From positions 1 through 44,918 of the forward strand of contig NZ_JAHFUY010000035.1 of the NCBI RefSeq assembly GCF_023264895.1: a DNA stretch of 44,918 bases, in the 5' to 3' direction. The DNA is from Herbiconiux sp. (lineage in GTDB: Bacteria > Actinomycetota > Actinomycetes > Actinomycetales > Microbacteriaceae). Shown piece after piece: positions 1 through 8,241 of the stretch. Each line of letters starts with the position of its first letter. Positions within the stretch are counted from its first letter, which is position 1. The position numbers and the translations under genes were made by a program. The notes beneath the pieces were generated by a model. That model was not told the DNA's origin, made no database searches, and saw only the letters and a list, made by a program, of their open reading frames with translations.

Positions 1-28
1 GGCGGGCGGCGGCGGGCGCGCGGCCGCG

Positions 29-808
29 TCAGCGGGCCGACCAGCCGCCGTCCATCGTGTAGCTCGAGCCCGTCACCATGGCGGCGGCCGGCGACGCCAG
101 CCACAGCACGAGCGCGGCCACCTCCTCGGGCTCCACGAGCCGCTTGATCGCGCTCTCGGTGAGCATCACCCGCGCCAGCACCTCCGACTCCGCGAACCCG
201 TGCGCCGCGGCCTGCTGCGCGATCTGCTTCTCCACGAGCGAGGTGCGCACGTAGCCGGGGCTCACGCAGTTGCTCGTCACCCCGTGCGGGGCCGCCTCGA
301 GCGCCGTCACCTTCGAGAGCCCCTCGAGCCCGTGCTTCGCCGCCACGTACGCGCTCTTGAAGGCAGACGCCCGCAGCCCGTGCACCGACGAGACGTTCAC
401 GATCCGCCCCCACCCGCGCCGGTACATCCCGGGAAGGGCCGCCCGCACGAGCAGGAACGGCGCCTCGAGCATCACGGTGAGGATCTGCCGGAACCACTCC
501 GGCTCGAACTCCTCGATGGGCGCCACGTGCTGGATGCCGGCGTTGTTGACGAGCACGTCGACGCCTTCCAGCATGGGCTGCAGCGAGTCGTCGGTGAGGG
601 CGGCGGCATCGGCGAGGTCGATCGTCCACGCCTCCCCGCCGACCGAGGCGGCGAGGGCCTCGGCGCGCGGGCCGTCGCGATCGGCGACGACCACGAAGGC
701 CCCCTCCGCCGCGAAGGCCCGCACCACGGCCTCACCGATGCCGCTCGCGCCACCGGTCACGAGGGCGCGCCTGCCCCGGAGCGCCAGGGTCCGCTCCGGA
801 GCACTCAT
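29..808 (-). CDS. bdhA: 3-hydroxybutyrate dehydrogenase (SDR family)
   Basis: This 259-residue short-chain dehydrogenase should interconvert 3-hydroxybutyrate and acetoacetate with NAD(H) in the cytoplasm. The TGGASGIG nucleotide-binding motif is at residues 18-25, NNAG at 88-91, and the catalytic Ser141, Tyr154 and Lys158 are in place. The stretches NNAGIQHVAPIE and NVSSVHG, and a long loop after SPGYVRT with VEKQI, are typical of 3-hydroxybutyrate dehydrogenases rather than generic ketoreductases. The start overlaps the stop of the upstream transporter gene (ATGA), so the two are translationally coupled and the transporter may import the substrate. The family is fairly sure; the exact substrate is inferred. 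Confidence 0.85.
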   Translation of the reverse strand: MSAPERTLALRGRRALVTGGASGIGEAVVRAFAAEGAFVVVADRDGPRAEALAASVGGEAWTIDLADAAALTDDSLQPMLEGVDVLVNNAGIQHVAPIEEFEPEWFRQILTVMLEAPFLLVRAALPGMYRRGWGRIVNVSSVHGLRASAFKSAYVAAKHGLEGLSKVTALEAAPHGVTSNCVSPGYVRTSLVEKQIAQQAAAHGFAESEVLARVMLTESAIKRLVEPEEVAALVLWLASPAAAMVTGSSYTMDGGWSAR

Positions 809-2169
809 CGCCGAGCGCCGCGCAGGCCGAAGCGCTCGGCATCCGCCTCGTCGACCGCCCGGAGCGAGGCTCCGCGGGTCTCCTTGAGCGTGAGCACCGT
901 CACGGCCGTGATGGCGCACGCCAGCACGATGTAGAGCGCCACCGGCACCCACGAGTCGAACCGCTGCAGCAGAGCGGATGCGATGATCGGCGCGAGCGAT
1001 CCGGCCACGATCGAGGTCACCTGGTAGCCCAGCGAGACACCCGAGTAGCGCATGCGGGTGGGGAACATCTCGGCCATGATGGCGGGCTGCCCCGCGTACA
1101 TCAGGGCGTGGAAGCACAGCCCGATGGTGATCGCGACGACGATGAGCACGGGGTTCAGCGTGTCGAAAAGCGGGAAGGCGAAGAACGCCCAGGTCGCGCC
1201 GAGCGCGGCTCCGGCGAAGTACACGGGCTTCCGGCCCACCCGATCCGCGAGCCGCCCCACCTGCGGGATGACCGCGAAGTGCACGGCGTGCGCGATGAGG
1301 AGCGCGAGCAGGAGCGAGCTCGTGTCGTATTCGTGCACCGTCACGAGGTAGACGATCGAGAAGCTCACGATGATGTAGTAGAGGATGTTCTCGGCGAACC
1401 GCAGCCCCATCGCCTTCAGCACGCCCTTCGGGTAGCGCTTCACGACCTCGAACACGCCGTAGCTCGCGGCCTTCTCCGACTCCACGAGGGCTTTGGCCTC
1501 GAGGAAGATCGGGGCCTCGTTGACGTGGGTGCGGATGTAGTAGCCCACGAGCACGATGAGCGCCGACAGCCAGAACGCGATGCGCCAGCCCCAGCCGAGG
1601 AACTGGTCGTCGGGCAGCACGGTCGAGAGCACGAGCAGCACGAGCGTGGCGAGCAGGTTGCCCACGGGCACGGCGGCCTGCGGCCAGCTCGACCAGAAGG
1701 CGCGCGAGCTGTTCGGGCTCTGCTCGGCCACCAGCAGCACAGCGCCGCCCCACTCGCCGCCGAGCGCGAAGCCCTGGATGAAGCGCAGCGCCACGAGGAG
1801 CGCGGGCGCCCAGTAGCCGATGGTGTCGAAGCCCGGCAGGCAGCCGATGAGGAAGGTCGCGACGCCGATCAGGATGATCGTGACCTGCAGCGTGTGCTTC
1901 CGCCCGAGCCGGTCGCCGATCTGGCCGAACACGATGCCGCCGAGGGGCCGCGCGATGAAGCCGACCGCGTAGGTGAGGAACGCCGCGATGATGCCGTCGA
2001 GCTGGCTGCCCGCGTTCGGGAAGAACACGGCGCCGAAGACGAGGCTCGCGGCGGTGGCGTAGAGGAAGAACTCGTACCACTCCACGACGGTGCCCACCAT
2101 CGAGGCGGCCACCACCTTCTTCAGGCCGGAGGGCGCTCGTTCGGTGCGGACGGGATCGGTGACGGTCAT
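805..2169 (-). CDS. MFS transporter, metabolite:H+ symporter type
   Basis: This 454-residue protein has about twelve hydrophobic segments. The N-terminal signature VGTVVEWYEFFLY and the loop 2-3 motif GQIGDRLGRKHTL mark the metabolite:H+ symporter branch of the major facilitator superfamily, whose members import organic acids, betaines and similar small solutes. It starts at an ATG preceded by GAGGAG and is coupled by a 4-bp overlap to the hydroxybutyrate dehydrogenase gene downstream. A LysR regulator is divergently transcribed 102 bp away. Context suggests uptake of a hydroxy- or keto-acid, but the sequence does not prove the substrate. Confidence 0.85.
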   Translation of the reverse strand: MTVTDPVRTERAPSGLKKVVAASMVGTVVEWYEFFLYATAASLVFGAVFFPNAGSQLDGIIAAFLTYAVGFIARPLGGIVFGQIGDRLGRKHTLQVTIILIGVATFLIGCLPGFDTIGYWAPALLVALRFIQGFALGGEWGGAVLLVAEQSPNSSRAFWSSWPQAAVPVGNLLATLVLLVLSTVLPDDQFLGWGWRIAFWLSALIVLVGYYIRTHVNEAPIFLEAKALVESEKAASYGVFEVVKRYPKGVLKAMGLRFAENILYYIIVSFSIVYLVTVHEYDTSSLLLALLIAHAVHFAVIPQVGRLADRVGRKPVYFAGAALGATWAFFAFPLFDTLNPVLIVVAITIGLCFHALMYAGQPAIMAEMFPTRMRYSGVSLGYQVTSIVAGSLAPIIASALLQRFDSWVPVALYIVLACAITAVTVLTLKETRGASLRAVDEADAERFGLRGARR

Positions 2170-2195
2170 GTGGTCTCCTCAGTGGTCGTCGTTGA

Positions 2196-2217
2196 CTGCT
2201 GACGAGTATTCGTGCAG
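2196..2217. promoter_or_regulatory. Imperfect dyad, possible LysR operator
   Basis: The divergent intergenic region contains CTGC-TG-ACGA, four bases, then TCGT-GCAG. The ACGA/TCGT arms are perfect and are extended by CTGC/GCAG with a small bulge. It sits between the transporter and regulator genes, where LysR-type proteins normally bind. Assignment is by position and symmetry only. Confidence 0.3.
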
Positions 2218-2258
2218 ATCGGAGCCTCGACAATGACCAGTTCGGAACACCCGCTGTG

Positions 2259-2264
2259 CATAAT
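2259..2264 (+). promoter_or_regulatory. -10 element (CATAAT) for the LysR gene, leaderless
   Basis: CATAAT ends 7 bases before the ATG, which would place the transcript start at the start codon. No clear -35 or Shine-Dalgarno sequence is visible. Confidence 0.45.
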
Positions 2265-2271
2265 TGCAGAC

Positions 2272-3192
2272 ATGTCCGTCGATCCGCATGATCTGCTCGT
2301 GCTGCGCGCCGTCGCCCGCACCGGACGCTTCACCGGCGCCGCCGACGAGCTGGCCCTCAACCACACCACGGTCTCCCGCCGCATCCAGTCGCTCGAGCGC
2401 GCCCTCGGTGGCCGCGTGCTCTCGCGCGCCGCCGGCGGGTGGGAGCCGACCGAGCTCGGCCGTCGCGCCCTGCGCGCCGCCGACGGGGTCTCCGAGGCGC
2501 TCGACGGCCTCGCGGCCGAGGTCTCCGGGGCCGACCTGCGACCGAAGCTCGCCGGAGTCGTGCGGCTCTCGGCGACCGACGGCTACAGCGCCCTCGTCGC
2601 CGCGCCGGCGGTGGCCGACCTGCAGCGCGAGCATCCGGAGCTGCAGGTCGAGATCGTCACGGTCACCCGCCGGGCGCTGCAGCAGCGTTCGGGCCTCGAC
2701 ATCGAGGTGGTGGTGGGGCGCCCGCAGGTCCACCGCGCCGAGGCGGTGCTGCTCGGCGAGTACGTGCTCGGCATGTACGCCTCCGAGCGGTACCTGGCCG
2801 AGCACGGCGCTCCGCAGACGCGCGACGAGCTGGTGGCGCATCCGCTCGTCTACTTCATCGACTCGATGCTGCAGGTCGACGACCTCGACGCCCCGCGCCG
2901 CCTCGTGCCCGGCATGCGCGACTCGCTCACGTCCACCAACGTCTTCGTGCACGTGGAGGCCACGCGCGCCGGTGCCGGCATCGGCTTCCTGCCCTGCTTC
3001 GTGGCCGACCGGCATCCGGATCTCGTGCGCGTGCTGCCCGAGGAGATCGCCGAGGTGCTGCCCTACTGGATGGTGCTCCGGCCCGACTCGCTCGACCGCC
3101 CGGCGGTGGCGGCGGTGGTGGCGGCCCTCCGCGACCGCACGGCGGCGATGGCGGATGCGCTCCGCGGCGATCGGCGTGCCGAAAGACTCTGA
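2272..3192 (+). CDS. LysR-family transcriptional regulator
   Basis: This 306-residue protein begins almost directly with the winged helix-turn-helix (residues about 4-60, including the LNHTTVSRRIQSLE recognition region). A LysR substrate-binding domain follows to about residue 290. The chosen ATG puts the helix-turn-helix at the normal distance from the N-terminus and is consistent with a leaderless transcript. It is transcribed divergently from the MFS/hydroxybutyrate dehydrogenase operon, which is its most likely target, and an imperfect dyad lies between them. The effector is unknown; a substrate of the neighbouring operon is the natural guess. Confidence 0.9.
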   Translation: MSVDPHDLLVLRAVARTGRFTGAADELALNHTTVSRRIQSLERALGGRVLSRAAGGWEPTELGRRALRAADGVSEALDGLAAEVSGADLRPKLAGVVRLSATDGYSALVAAPAVADLQREHPELQVEIVTVTRRALQQRSGLDIEVVVGRPQVHRAEAVLLGEYVLGMYASERYLAEHGAPQTRDELVAHPLVYFIDSMLQVDDLDAPRRLVPGMRDSLTSTNVFVHVEATRAGAGIGFLPCFVADRHPDLVRVLPEEIAEVLPYWMVLRPDSLDRPAVAAVVAALRDRTAAMADALRGDRRAERL

Positions 3193-3249
3193 CCGCCGGA
3201 TGCGCGTCGCAGCACGCGGAGAGACGGCAGGCCAGCGGGTGGTCGGGAT

Positions 3250-3924
3250 TCAGCGAGCCAGGATGAGGTCGAGCACCTCGCGCGTCGTCGCGGCCTCCAC
3301 GGTGGGTGGCGCCGCGGCATCACCGCGCTCGCTCCACACCGTCCCGTGCCCCACCCACGCGGTGCGGAGCCCCGCCGCACGCCCTCCGGCCACGTCGTTC
3401 ACGGGATCGTCGCCCACCATCCAGGTGTCGGCCGGATCCCCGCCGGCGCGCTCGAGGGCGATCCGGAAGATGCGCTCGTCGGGCTTCTTCACCCCCACGC
3501 CCTCCGAGATCACGGTGTCCACCATGCGCCGGTCGATCCCCGTGCGGCGCAGCTTCCGGCCCTGCTGCTCGACCGGCCCGTTCGAGAGGATCGCGAGCCG
3601 CACCCCGTCATCGGCCAGCACGTCGAGGTGCTCGGCGAGGCCGTCGTAGACCTCCACGAAGTCGACGTGCTCGTAGAGCAGCCGGTCGATCATCCGCTTC
3701 ACGGCCGAGGGCCCGGCGTCGAGGCCGAACCGCTCGAGCACGCGGGCGGCGAGCTGCGGGCGCGGCGTGTGCCCGTTGCGGTCCTCCGCCACGATGAAGG
3801 CGGCCTCGTCCTCCCGCCCGTGCTCGGCGGCGAACAGCTCGGCCCAGCGCGCGAAGGCGCCCGCGCGATCGACGAGCGTGTTGTCGAGGTCGAGCAGCAG
3901 CAGGGGCGGCGGGCGCCCGGTCAT
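3250..3924 (-). CDS. HAD-superfamily hydrolase (phosphatase)
   Basis: This 224-residue protein carries the HAD motifs: DLDNT at 12-16 with nucleophile Asp12 and acid/base Asp14, the motif II serine in ILSNG, the motif III lysine in VKKPDERIF, and the motif IV acidic pair in GDDPVND. A helical cap lies between motifs I and II, as in YjjG-type nucleotidases and phosphoglycolate-phosphatase-like enzymes. The start overlaps the stop of the upstream NTF2-like gene by 4 bp (ATGA), so this start was preferred to an earlier in-frame one. A small phosphorylated metabolite is the likely substrate; its identity cannot be read from the sequence. Confidence 0.85.
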   Translation of the reverse strand: MTGRPPPLLLLDLDNTLVDRAGAFARWAELFAAEHGREDEAAFIVAEDRNGHTPRPQLAARVLERFGLDAGPSAVKRMIDRLLYEHVDFVEVYDGLAEHLDVLADDGVRLAILSNGPVEQQGRKLRRTGIDRRMVDTVISEGVGVKKPDERIFRIALERAGGDPADTWMVGDDPVNDVAGGRAAGLRTAWVGHGTVWSERGDAAAPPTVEAATTREVLDLILAR

Positions 3925-4361
3925 CCGGCGGTGCTGAACTCGCGGGCCGGCGGGTGGTCGCCGTGCCTGTGCACGAGCAGCCACTCGCCCGCGGCGTCGC
4001 GGCGGTAGATGTGCGTCACCCGGATGACGATCTCGCGCGGCTCGCCGCCGTCGATCCGCACGACCCCGCGTTCGAGCCCGACCGTGTAGCCGAGGTCGCC
4101 GCCCGCGTGCACGGCGTCGTAGCTCGGCTCGAGGGGGCCGCCGCTGAAGCGCGTGCCCACCCAGTCGAGGGTGGCGTCGATGGCGTCGTGCCCGCGTTCG
4201 AGCGTGCCGAACGCGCCGTAGAGCGTGGTGTCGGCATCCGGGGCCCAGCAGGCACGGAACGGCTCCGGATCGCCCTCGCCCATCGCCGCGAGGGCCCGGC
4301 CCACGCGATCGACCGCCGCCTGGAACGCGGGATCGACCCCGCTCGAGACCTGCTCACCCAC
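3921..4361 (-). CDS. NTF2/SnoaL-like domain protein
   Basis: This 146-residue protein has the layout of the SnoaL/DUF4440 branch of the NTF2 fold: an N-terminal helix with DPEPFRACWAPDADTTLYGAFG, then a conical beta-sheet with YTVGLERG and the C-terminal EWLLVHRHGD strand. Such proteins are small cytoplasmic enzymes or binding proteins, and this one has no assigned reaction. It starts at a GTG preceded by GGAGGGAG, and a TAGGCT -10-like hexamer lies upstream at 4384-4389 on this strand. It leads a two-gene unit with the HAD hydrolase, coupled by ATGA. Confidence 0.75.
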   Translation of the reverse strand: MGEQVSSGVDPAFQAAVDRVGRALAAMGEGDPEPFRACWAPDADTTLYGAFGTLERGHDAIDATLDWVGTRFSGGPLEPSYDAVHAGGDLGYTVGLERGVVRIDGGEPREIVIRVTHIYRRDAAGEWLLVHRHGDHPPAREFSTAG

Positions 4362-4410
4362 GACTTCTCCCTCCGCCGCCGACAGCCTAGCGCCAGGCGG
4401 GGGCGGCGCC

Positions 4411-4872
4411 TCAGCCTGCGACGGCCGTCTGCCCGAGGTGCTGGGCGAGCGAGTCGAGCGCGCTCTCCCAGCCGTCCTGGATGAACTCGTCGCCGCTCAT
4501 GCCGTCGTAGCCGCGCAGGTCGAAGGTCAGGCGGCTGAGCTCGCCGAGGTCCGCGATCGTGACGGTCACGAGCAGGGCGTCGTCCGGATCGGCGTCCGGC
4601 TCGCCCCAGGTGAAGACGAGGCGCTCGGGCGCCGAGACCTCGCGATAGACGCCGCCCGTCGGGTGCTCCTCGCCGCTGGTGTCGTCGACCATCGTGTAGG
4701 CGTAGTGCCCGCCGGGGCGCACGTCCATCGAGACCGACTCGAGCGGGGTGTGCAGGCCCGACGGATGCCACCACTCGGCCGCCTGCGCAGGCTCGGTCCA
4801 CGCCCGCCAGATCTGGTCGGGGGTGGCGTCGAACTCGCGGGTCAGGGTGAAGCCCTTGTCGATGTCGATCAT
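4411..4872 (-). CDS. SRPBCC protein, AHSA1/CalC type
   Basis: This 153-residue protein matches the activator-of-Hsp90-ATPase-1-like branch of the START-like fold. It opens with the strand FTLTREFDATPDQIWRAWTEP, has AEWWHP, a central DVRPGGHY, the APERLVFTW strand, and a C-terminal helix with GWESALDSLAQHL. Members bind hydrophobic ligands, and in bacteria few have known roles. A GAAGGAGG Shine-Dalgarno precedes the ATG at good spacing. It is a single gene between two other units. Confidence 0.85.
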   Translation of the reverse strand: MIDIDKGFTLTREFDATPDQIWRAWTEPAQAAEWWHPSGLHTPLESVSMDVRPGGHYAYTMVDDTSGEEHPTGGVYREVSAPERLVFTWGEPDADPDDALLVTVTIADLGELSRLTFDLRGYDGMSGDEFIQDGWESALDSLAQHLGQTAVAG

Positions 4873-4985
4873 CGTCGATCCTCCTTCGTCGGCGCCGATC
4901 CCGGATGCCGTCGAAGGCGGGGGCGCACCTCCTGTCTACTCCCGTCGCCGGGGCAGCGGGCCGGAGGCGGCCCAGGGCGAGCCGG

Positions 4986-4991
4986 TAGGCT
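4986..4991 (+). promoter_or_regulatory. -10 element TAGGCT, leaderless start
   Basis: TAGGCT ends 8 bases before the ATG at 5000, with no Shine-Dalgarno sequence between them. Confidence 0.5.
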
Positions 4992-4999
4992 GTGGCGCG

Positions 5000-5455
5000 A
5001 TGTCTCCCCGCACCGTCTTCCGCACCGTCTCGATCGCCGAGGCGATCACCTGGACCGCCCTCATCGCCGCCATGATCGCGCGCTACGCGTTCTCGGCCGA
5101 GGTCCCGTTCTTCTTCGCCATCGGCCTCGCGCACGGGGTGGTCTTCATCGCCTTCGTGGCCGCGTGCGTCGTGGTGGGCCTCAACCAGCGCTGGCGGTGG
5201 TGGGTGATCGTGGTCGCCGCGGCCACCGCGATCCCGCCCTACGGCACGGTCGTGACCGACGTCGTGCTCGAGCGCCGAGGGCGTCTGGCGGGCGGATGGC
5301 GGCTGCAGGCGACGGATGATCCGCGCGACGCGCATCCGATCGACCGGCTGCTGCGCTGGTTCCTCAACCGGCCCTGGCTGTTCGTGGTGGTGCTCGTGGT
5401 CGTCGTGGCCCTCCTCACGACCGTGGCGCTCGTGGCCGGGCCTCCCGCGGGCTGA
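5000..5455 (+). CDS. DUF3817-type integral membrane protein
   Basis: This 151-residue protein has three hydrophobic segments in the first ~95 residues (starting FRTVSIAEAITWT, FFFAIGLAHGVVF and WWVIVVAAATAIPPYGT) and a fourth at the C-terminus after a polar stretch. The N-terminal arrangement resembles actinobacterial DUF3817 proteins, whose function is unknown. The ATG is placed by the adjacent TAGGCT box. The next gene starts 2 bp after the stop, so the two are probably cotranscribed. Confidence 0.7.
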   Translation: MSPRTVFRTVSIAEAITWTALIAAMIARYAFSAEVPFFFAIGLAHGVVFIAFVAACVVVGLNQRWRWWVIVVAAATAIPPYGTVVTDVVLERRGRLAGGWRLQATDDPRDAHPIDRLLRWFLNRPWLFVVVLVVVVALLTTVALVAGPPAG

Positions 5456-5457
5456 GC

Positions 5458-6039
5458 GTGAGCACCGGCGACGACGAGCGCGGAGCGAGCCTGCGGAACC
5501 TCCGGCTCGTGCCCGCCCGCAAGCTCCCGAAGCTGCCGCCCCGGGGCGAGCGCTGGGCCGGGCTGCTGCGGCCGGCGACGTTCGTGGCGCTCGGCGTCGC
5601 GGCGGTGCTCGTGGCGGTGGTGTGGATCGGGGTCTCGACCGCGCGCACGGGGGTGCCGACGACGCTCGAGGGCGTGACCGCCGAGGTCACCGACGAGGTC
5701 GACACGCTGCTCGCGCTCCTGCCGGGCGAGGTCACGACGGTCTCGGACGACTCGGTGGTGCAGGAGTGCCCCGACGGCTCGCCCGAGGAGCAGTTCGCGC
5801 TCGCACGCACGGCGAGCGCCACCGGGATCGCGTCGGCCGAGGACTGGGCGCGGGAGGTGCGCACCGCCTACGAGGAGCGCGGCTGGAGCGTCACCGCCCA
5901 GGGCATCGGCGGCGGGGGTGTGCGGCTGTCGCTCGTGGGCACGAACCTCGTGCCGCTGAAGGTCTCGGCCCGCCCTCTCGACGGCGGGCTCCGGATCGGG
6001 CTCTCGAGCGAGTCGCGGTGCACGGGCGCCGAGCGCTGA
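5458..6039 (+). CDS. Hypothetical single-pass membrane protein
   Basis: This 193-residue protein starts at a GTG just after the previous stop. A basic N-terminal stretch is followed by one transmembrane segment (about residues 40-60, FVALGVAAVLVAVVWIGV) and an extracytoplasmic domain of about 130 residues with two cysteines, one in VVQECPDGS and one near the C-terminus, that could pair. No known family was recognised. It is probably cotranscribed with the DUF3817 gene and would sit in the same membrane. Confidence 0.65.
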   Translation: MSTGDDERGASLRNLRLVPARKLPKLPPRGERWAGLLRPATFVALGVAAVLVAVVWIGVSTARTGVPTTLEGVTAEVTDEVDTLLALLPGEVTTVSDDSVVQECPDGSPEEQFALARTASATGIASAEDWAREVRTAYEERGWSVTAQGIGGGGVRLSLVGTNLVPLKVSARPLDGGLRIGLSSESRCTGAER

Positions 6040-6070
6040 GCGACGGACACAGCGCCACGCCGAGCGCGGC

Positions 6071-6823
6071 TCAGGCCGAGGCGCGGCCGCCCAGTTGCCG
6101 GAGGCGGTCGTCGATCGCGTGCGTGAAGGCGGCGGCCCAGATGCGGTAGCCGCGGTCGTTGGGGTGGAAGAGGTCGCCCGCGAACTGCGTGCTCACGCCC
6201 CAGAGCCCCTGCCGCTCTGTGAGGCGGTGGAGCGGCACCACGCGGAGTCCTCGTGCGGAGGCCGCCTCGCGGAGCATCCGGTTCGCCACGAGCACTTTCC
6301 GCTCGGCGGGCAGGAAGTAGAAGCTCGGCAGGTCGGCCACGATGGCGTGCTCGGGCAGCGCGTCGAGGATCGTGGCGATCTCGGTGCGGAAGTGCTCGGG
6401 GTCGAAGTCGGCCATGTCGTTGGCGCCGATGCACACGGTGAGCACGTCGGGCTCGAGCTTCGCGAGCCGCGGGAGCTCCTTCTCGATGGCTTCGCGGAGC
6501 CGCGCCCCCGAGATGCCGAGGTTGACCACGCGCACGGTGCGCCCGGAGCGCTCCCGCAGGTGCTTCGCCAGGAAGCCGACGTAGCCCTGGGCCGGCCGGC
6601 TCGCTCCGATGCCCTGGGCCGCCGAGTCGCCGACGGCCACGTAGAGAAGCTCGCCCTTCTTCGCGGCCTGCTCCCGCCAGTAGAGGGAGTGCACGGGGAT
6701 CGCATCGGAGAGCACACCCCTCCAGTGGTGCTGGCGACGTGCGAGGTAGCGCACCCAGGCGGCGATGCCGGCCGCCGCGGCGCCGGTCGCGACGACGGAT
6801 GCGACGAGGGTGCGGCGTCGCAC
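6071..6823 (-). CDS. SGNH/GDSL-family hydrolase
   Basis: This 250-residue esterase-like protein has a short N-terminal hydrophobic segment (residues about 5-24) that could anchor it or act as a signal. The block I motif VAVGDSAAQG contains nucleophile Ser67, block II is NLGISGARL, block III is GAND, and block V has the Asp/His pair in DLFHPNDRGY. The GTG at 6823 was chosen because GGAGG lies 8 bases upstream; it lies 2 bp beyond the TAG stop of the aminopeptidase gene, so the two form an operon. The substrate, a lipid or acylated sugar ester, is unknown. Confidence 0.8.
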   Translation of the reverse strand: MRRRTLVASVVATGAAAAGIAAWVRYLARRQHHWRGVLSDAIPVHSLYWREQAAKKGELLYVAVGDSAAQGIGASRPAQGYVGFLAKHLRERSGRTVRVVNLGISGARLREAIEKELPRLAKLEPDVLTVCIGANDMADFDPEHFRTEIATILDALPEHAIVADLPSFYFLPAERKVLVANRMLREAASARGLRVVPLHRLTERQGLWGVSTQFAGDLFHPNDRGYRIWAAAFTHAIDDRLRQLGGRASA

Positions 6824-6824
6824 G

Positions 6825-8147
6825 CTACGCACCTCCGTGGAAGGCGGTGAGGGCGGCGGCGAGCGCGGCGAGGTCGTCGACGTGGGCGAGCTCGCGGGCG
6901 GAGTGCATCGAGAGCAGCGGCGGGCCCACGTCGACCACGCGGATGCCGAGGCGGGTGGCGGTGAGTGGACCGATCGTCGATCCGCAGGGCACGGTGTTGT
7001 TCGAGACGAACTCCTGCACCGGCACACCGGCCGCCGCCGACACCCGGTGCCAGAGCGCGGCGCCGTGCGCATCCGTGGCGTAGCGCTGGTTGGCGTTGAT
7101 CTTGAGCAGCGGGCCGCCGCCGGCCACGGGCCGGTTCGCGGGGTCGTGGCGCTCGGGGTAGTTGGGGTGCACGGCGTGGCCGGCGTCGGAGGAGACGCAC
7201 CACGAGGCGGCGAGGGCGCGGGCGTGCAGCTCGGCGGCGGCTGCGCGGTCAGCGGCATGGTCCGCGGCGTCGCCGGTGGCGAGGCCGGCGGTGATGCGGG
7301 CGAGCACGTCGGCGAGGAACGGGCCGCTCGCGCCCGAGCGAGACTCGGAGCCGAGCTCCTCGTGGTCGAAGGCGGCCAGCACCGGGATGTGCGCCCCGGA
7401 CCCGTCCGTGCCCTCGGACGTCGCCAGCAGGGCGACGAGTCCGGCGTGCACCGAGGTGAGGTTGTCCATCCGGCCCGCTGCGAAGAGCGCGTCGTCGAGG
7501 CCGAAGCGGGCGGGGGCCGCGGTGTCGACCGTGAGCAGGTCGTAGCCGGCCACGTCGGCACCGCTGCCCAGACCGGCACGGCGGGCGAGGATGTCGACGA
7601 GGTCGGCCTGGGACACGTCGCCCACGCCGAACACGGGCGCGGTGTGGCGCTGGCGGTCGAGGGTGAGGCCGTTGTTGACCTCGCGGTCGAGGTGCACGGC
7701 GAGCTGCGGGATGCGCAGGAACGGTCCGGTGCGCACGAGGTGCTCGCGGCCGTCGCGGTCGACGAGGCGGCCGGCGAGCTCGAGCTCGCGGTCGAGCCAC
7801 GAGTTCAGCAGCGGTCCGCCGTAGACCTCGACGCCCGCCTGCAGCCAGCCGTTCGACCCGATGGTGGGGCGCGGCTTGAGCTTGAAGCCGGGGGAGTCGG
7901 TGTGCGCGCCGATGATGCGGAACGGGCTGCCGGGCGCGGCGCCCTCCGGGACCGTCCAGGCGATCACGGCACCATCGCGCCGCACGTGGTGGAGGCCGGG
8001 TCGTGCGGTCCAGGCATCCGTCTCCCGCAGCTCCTCGGAGCCGGCGGCCTCGAGCCGCCGGGAGACCTCGGCGACCGCGTGGTACGACGAGGGGGAGGCC
8101 TGGATGAAGGCGGCGAGATCGGCGACGTGGGCGGCGGTGTCGGGCAT
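6825..8147 (-). CDS. M18-family aminopeptidase
   Basis: This 440-residue metallopeptidase removes N-terminal, often acidic, residues from peptides in the cytoplasm, using two zinc ions and usually as a dodecamer. Family motifs are present: GAHTDSPGFKLKPRP with a metal-binding histidine, the catalytic acidic pair in FDHEELGSES, and the late histidine region with HAVHPNYPERHD. The length is typical. The ATG at 8147 begins with the expected PDTAAHVADLAAFIQASPSSYHA start of the family. It is followed directly by the SGNH hydrolase gene. Confidence 0.9.
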   Translation of the reverse strand: MPDTAAHVADLAAFIQASPSSYHAVAEVSRRLEAAGSEELRETDAWTARPGLHHVRRDGAVIAWTVPEGAAPGSPFRIIGAHTDSPGFKLKPRPTIGSNGWLQAGVEVYGGPLLNSWLDRELELAGRLVDRDGREHLVRTGPFLRIPQLAVHLDREVNNGLTLDRQRHTAPVFGVGDVSQADLVDILARRAGLGSGADVAGYDLLTVDTAAPARFGLDDALFAAGRMDNLTSVHAGLVALLATSEGTDGSGAHIPVLAAFDHEELGSESRSGASGPFLADVLARITAGLATGDAADHAADRAAAAELHARALAASWCVSSDAGHAVHPNYPERHDPANRPVAGGGPLLKINANQRYATDAHGAALWHRVSAAAGVPVQEFVSNNTVPCGSTIGPLTATRLGIRVVDVGPPLLSMHSARELAHVDDLAALAAALTAFHGGA

Positions 8148-8241
8148 CCCTCCATCCAACCACCCCGTGCTGCCACGGCGGCCCCGCGGTGGGTTCGGTG
8201 TCGGGGGCTGCCGGTAGCCTTCTGGGGATCGAAGGAGTCGC

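Noticed and set aside
29..2233. One 734-residue minus-strand frame joining the dehydrogenase to a long Arg/His-rich upstream part
   Set aside because: Only the last 259 codons are a real protein. The rest is the out-of-frame shadow of the MFS transporter gene, as its composition shows.
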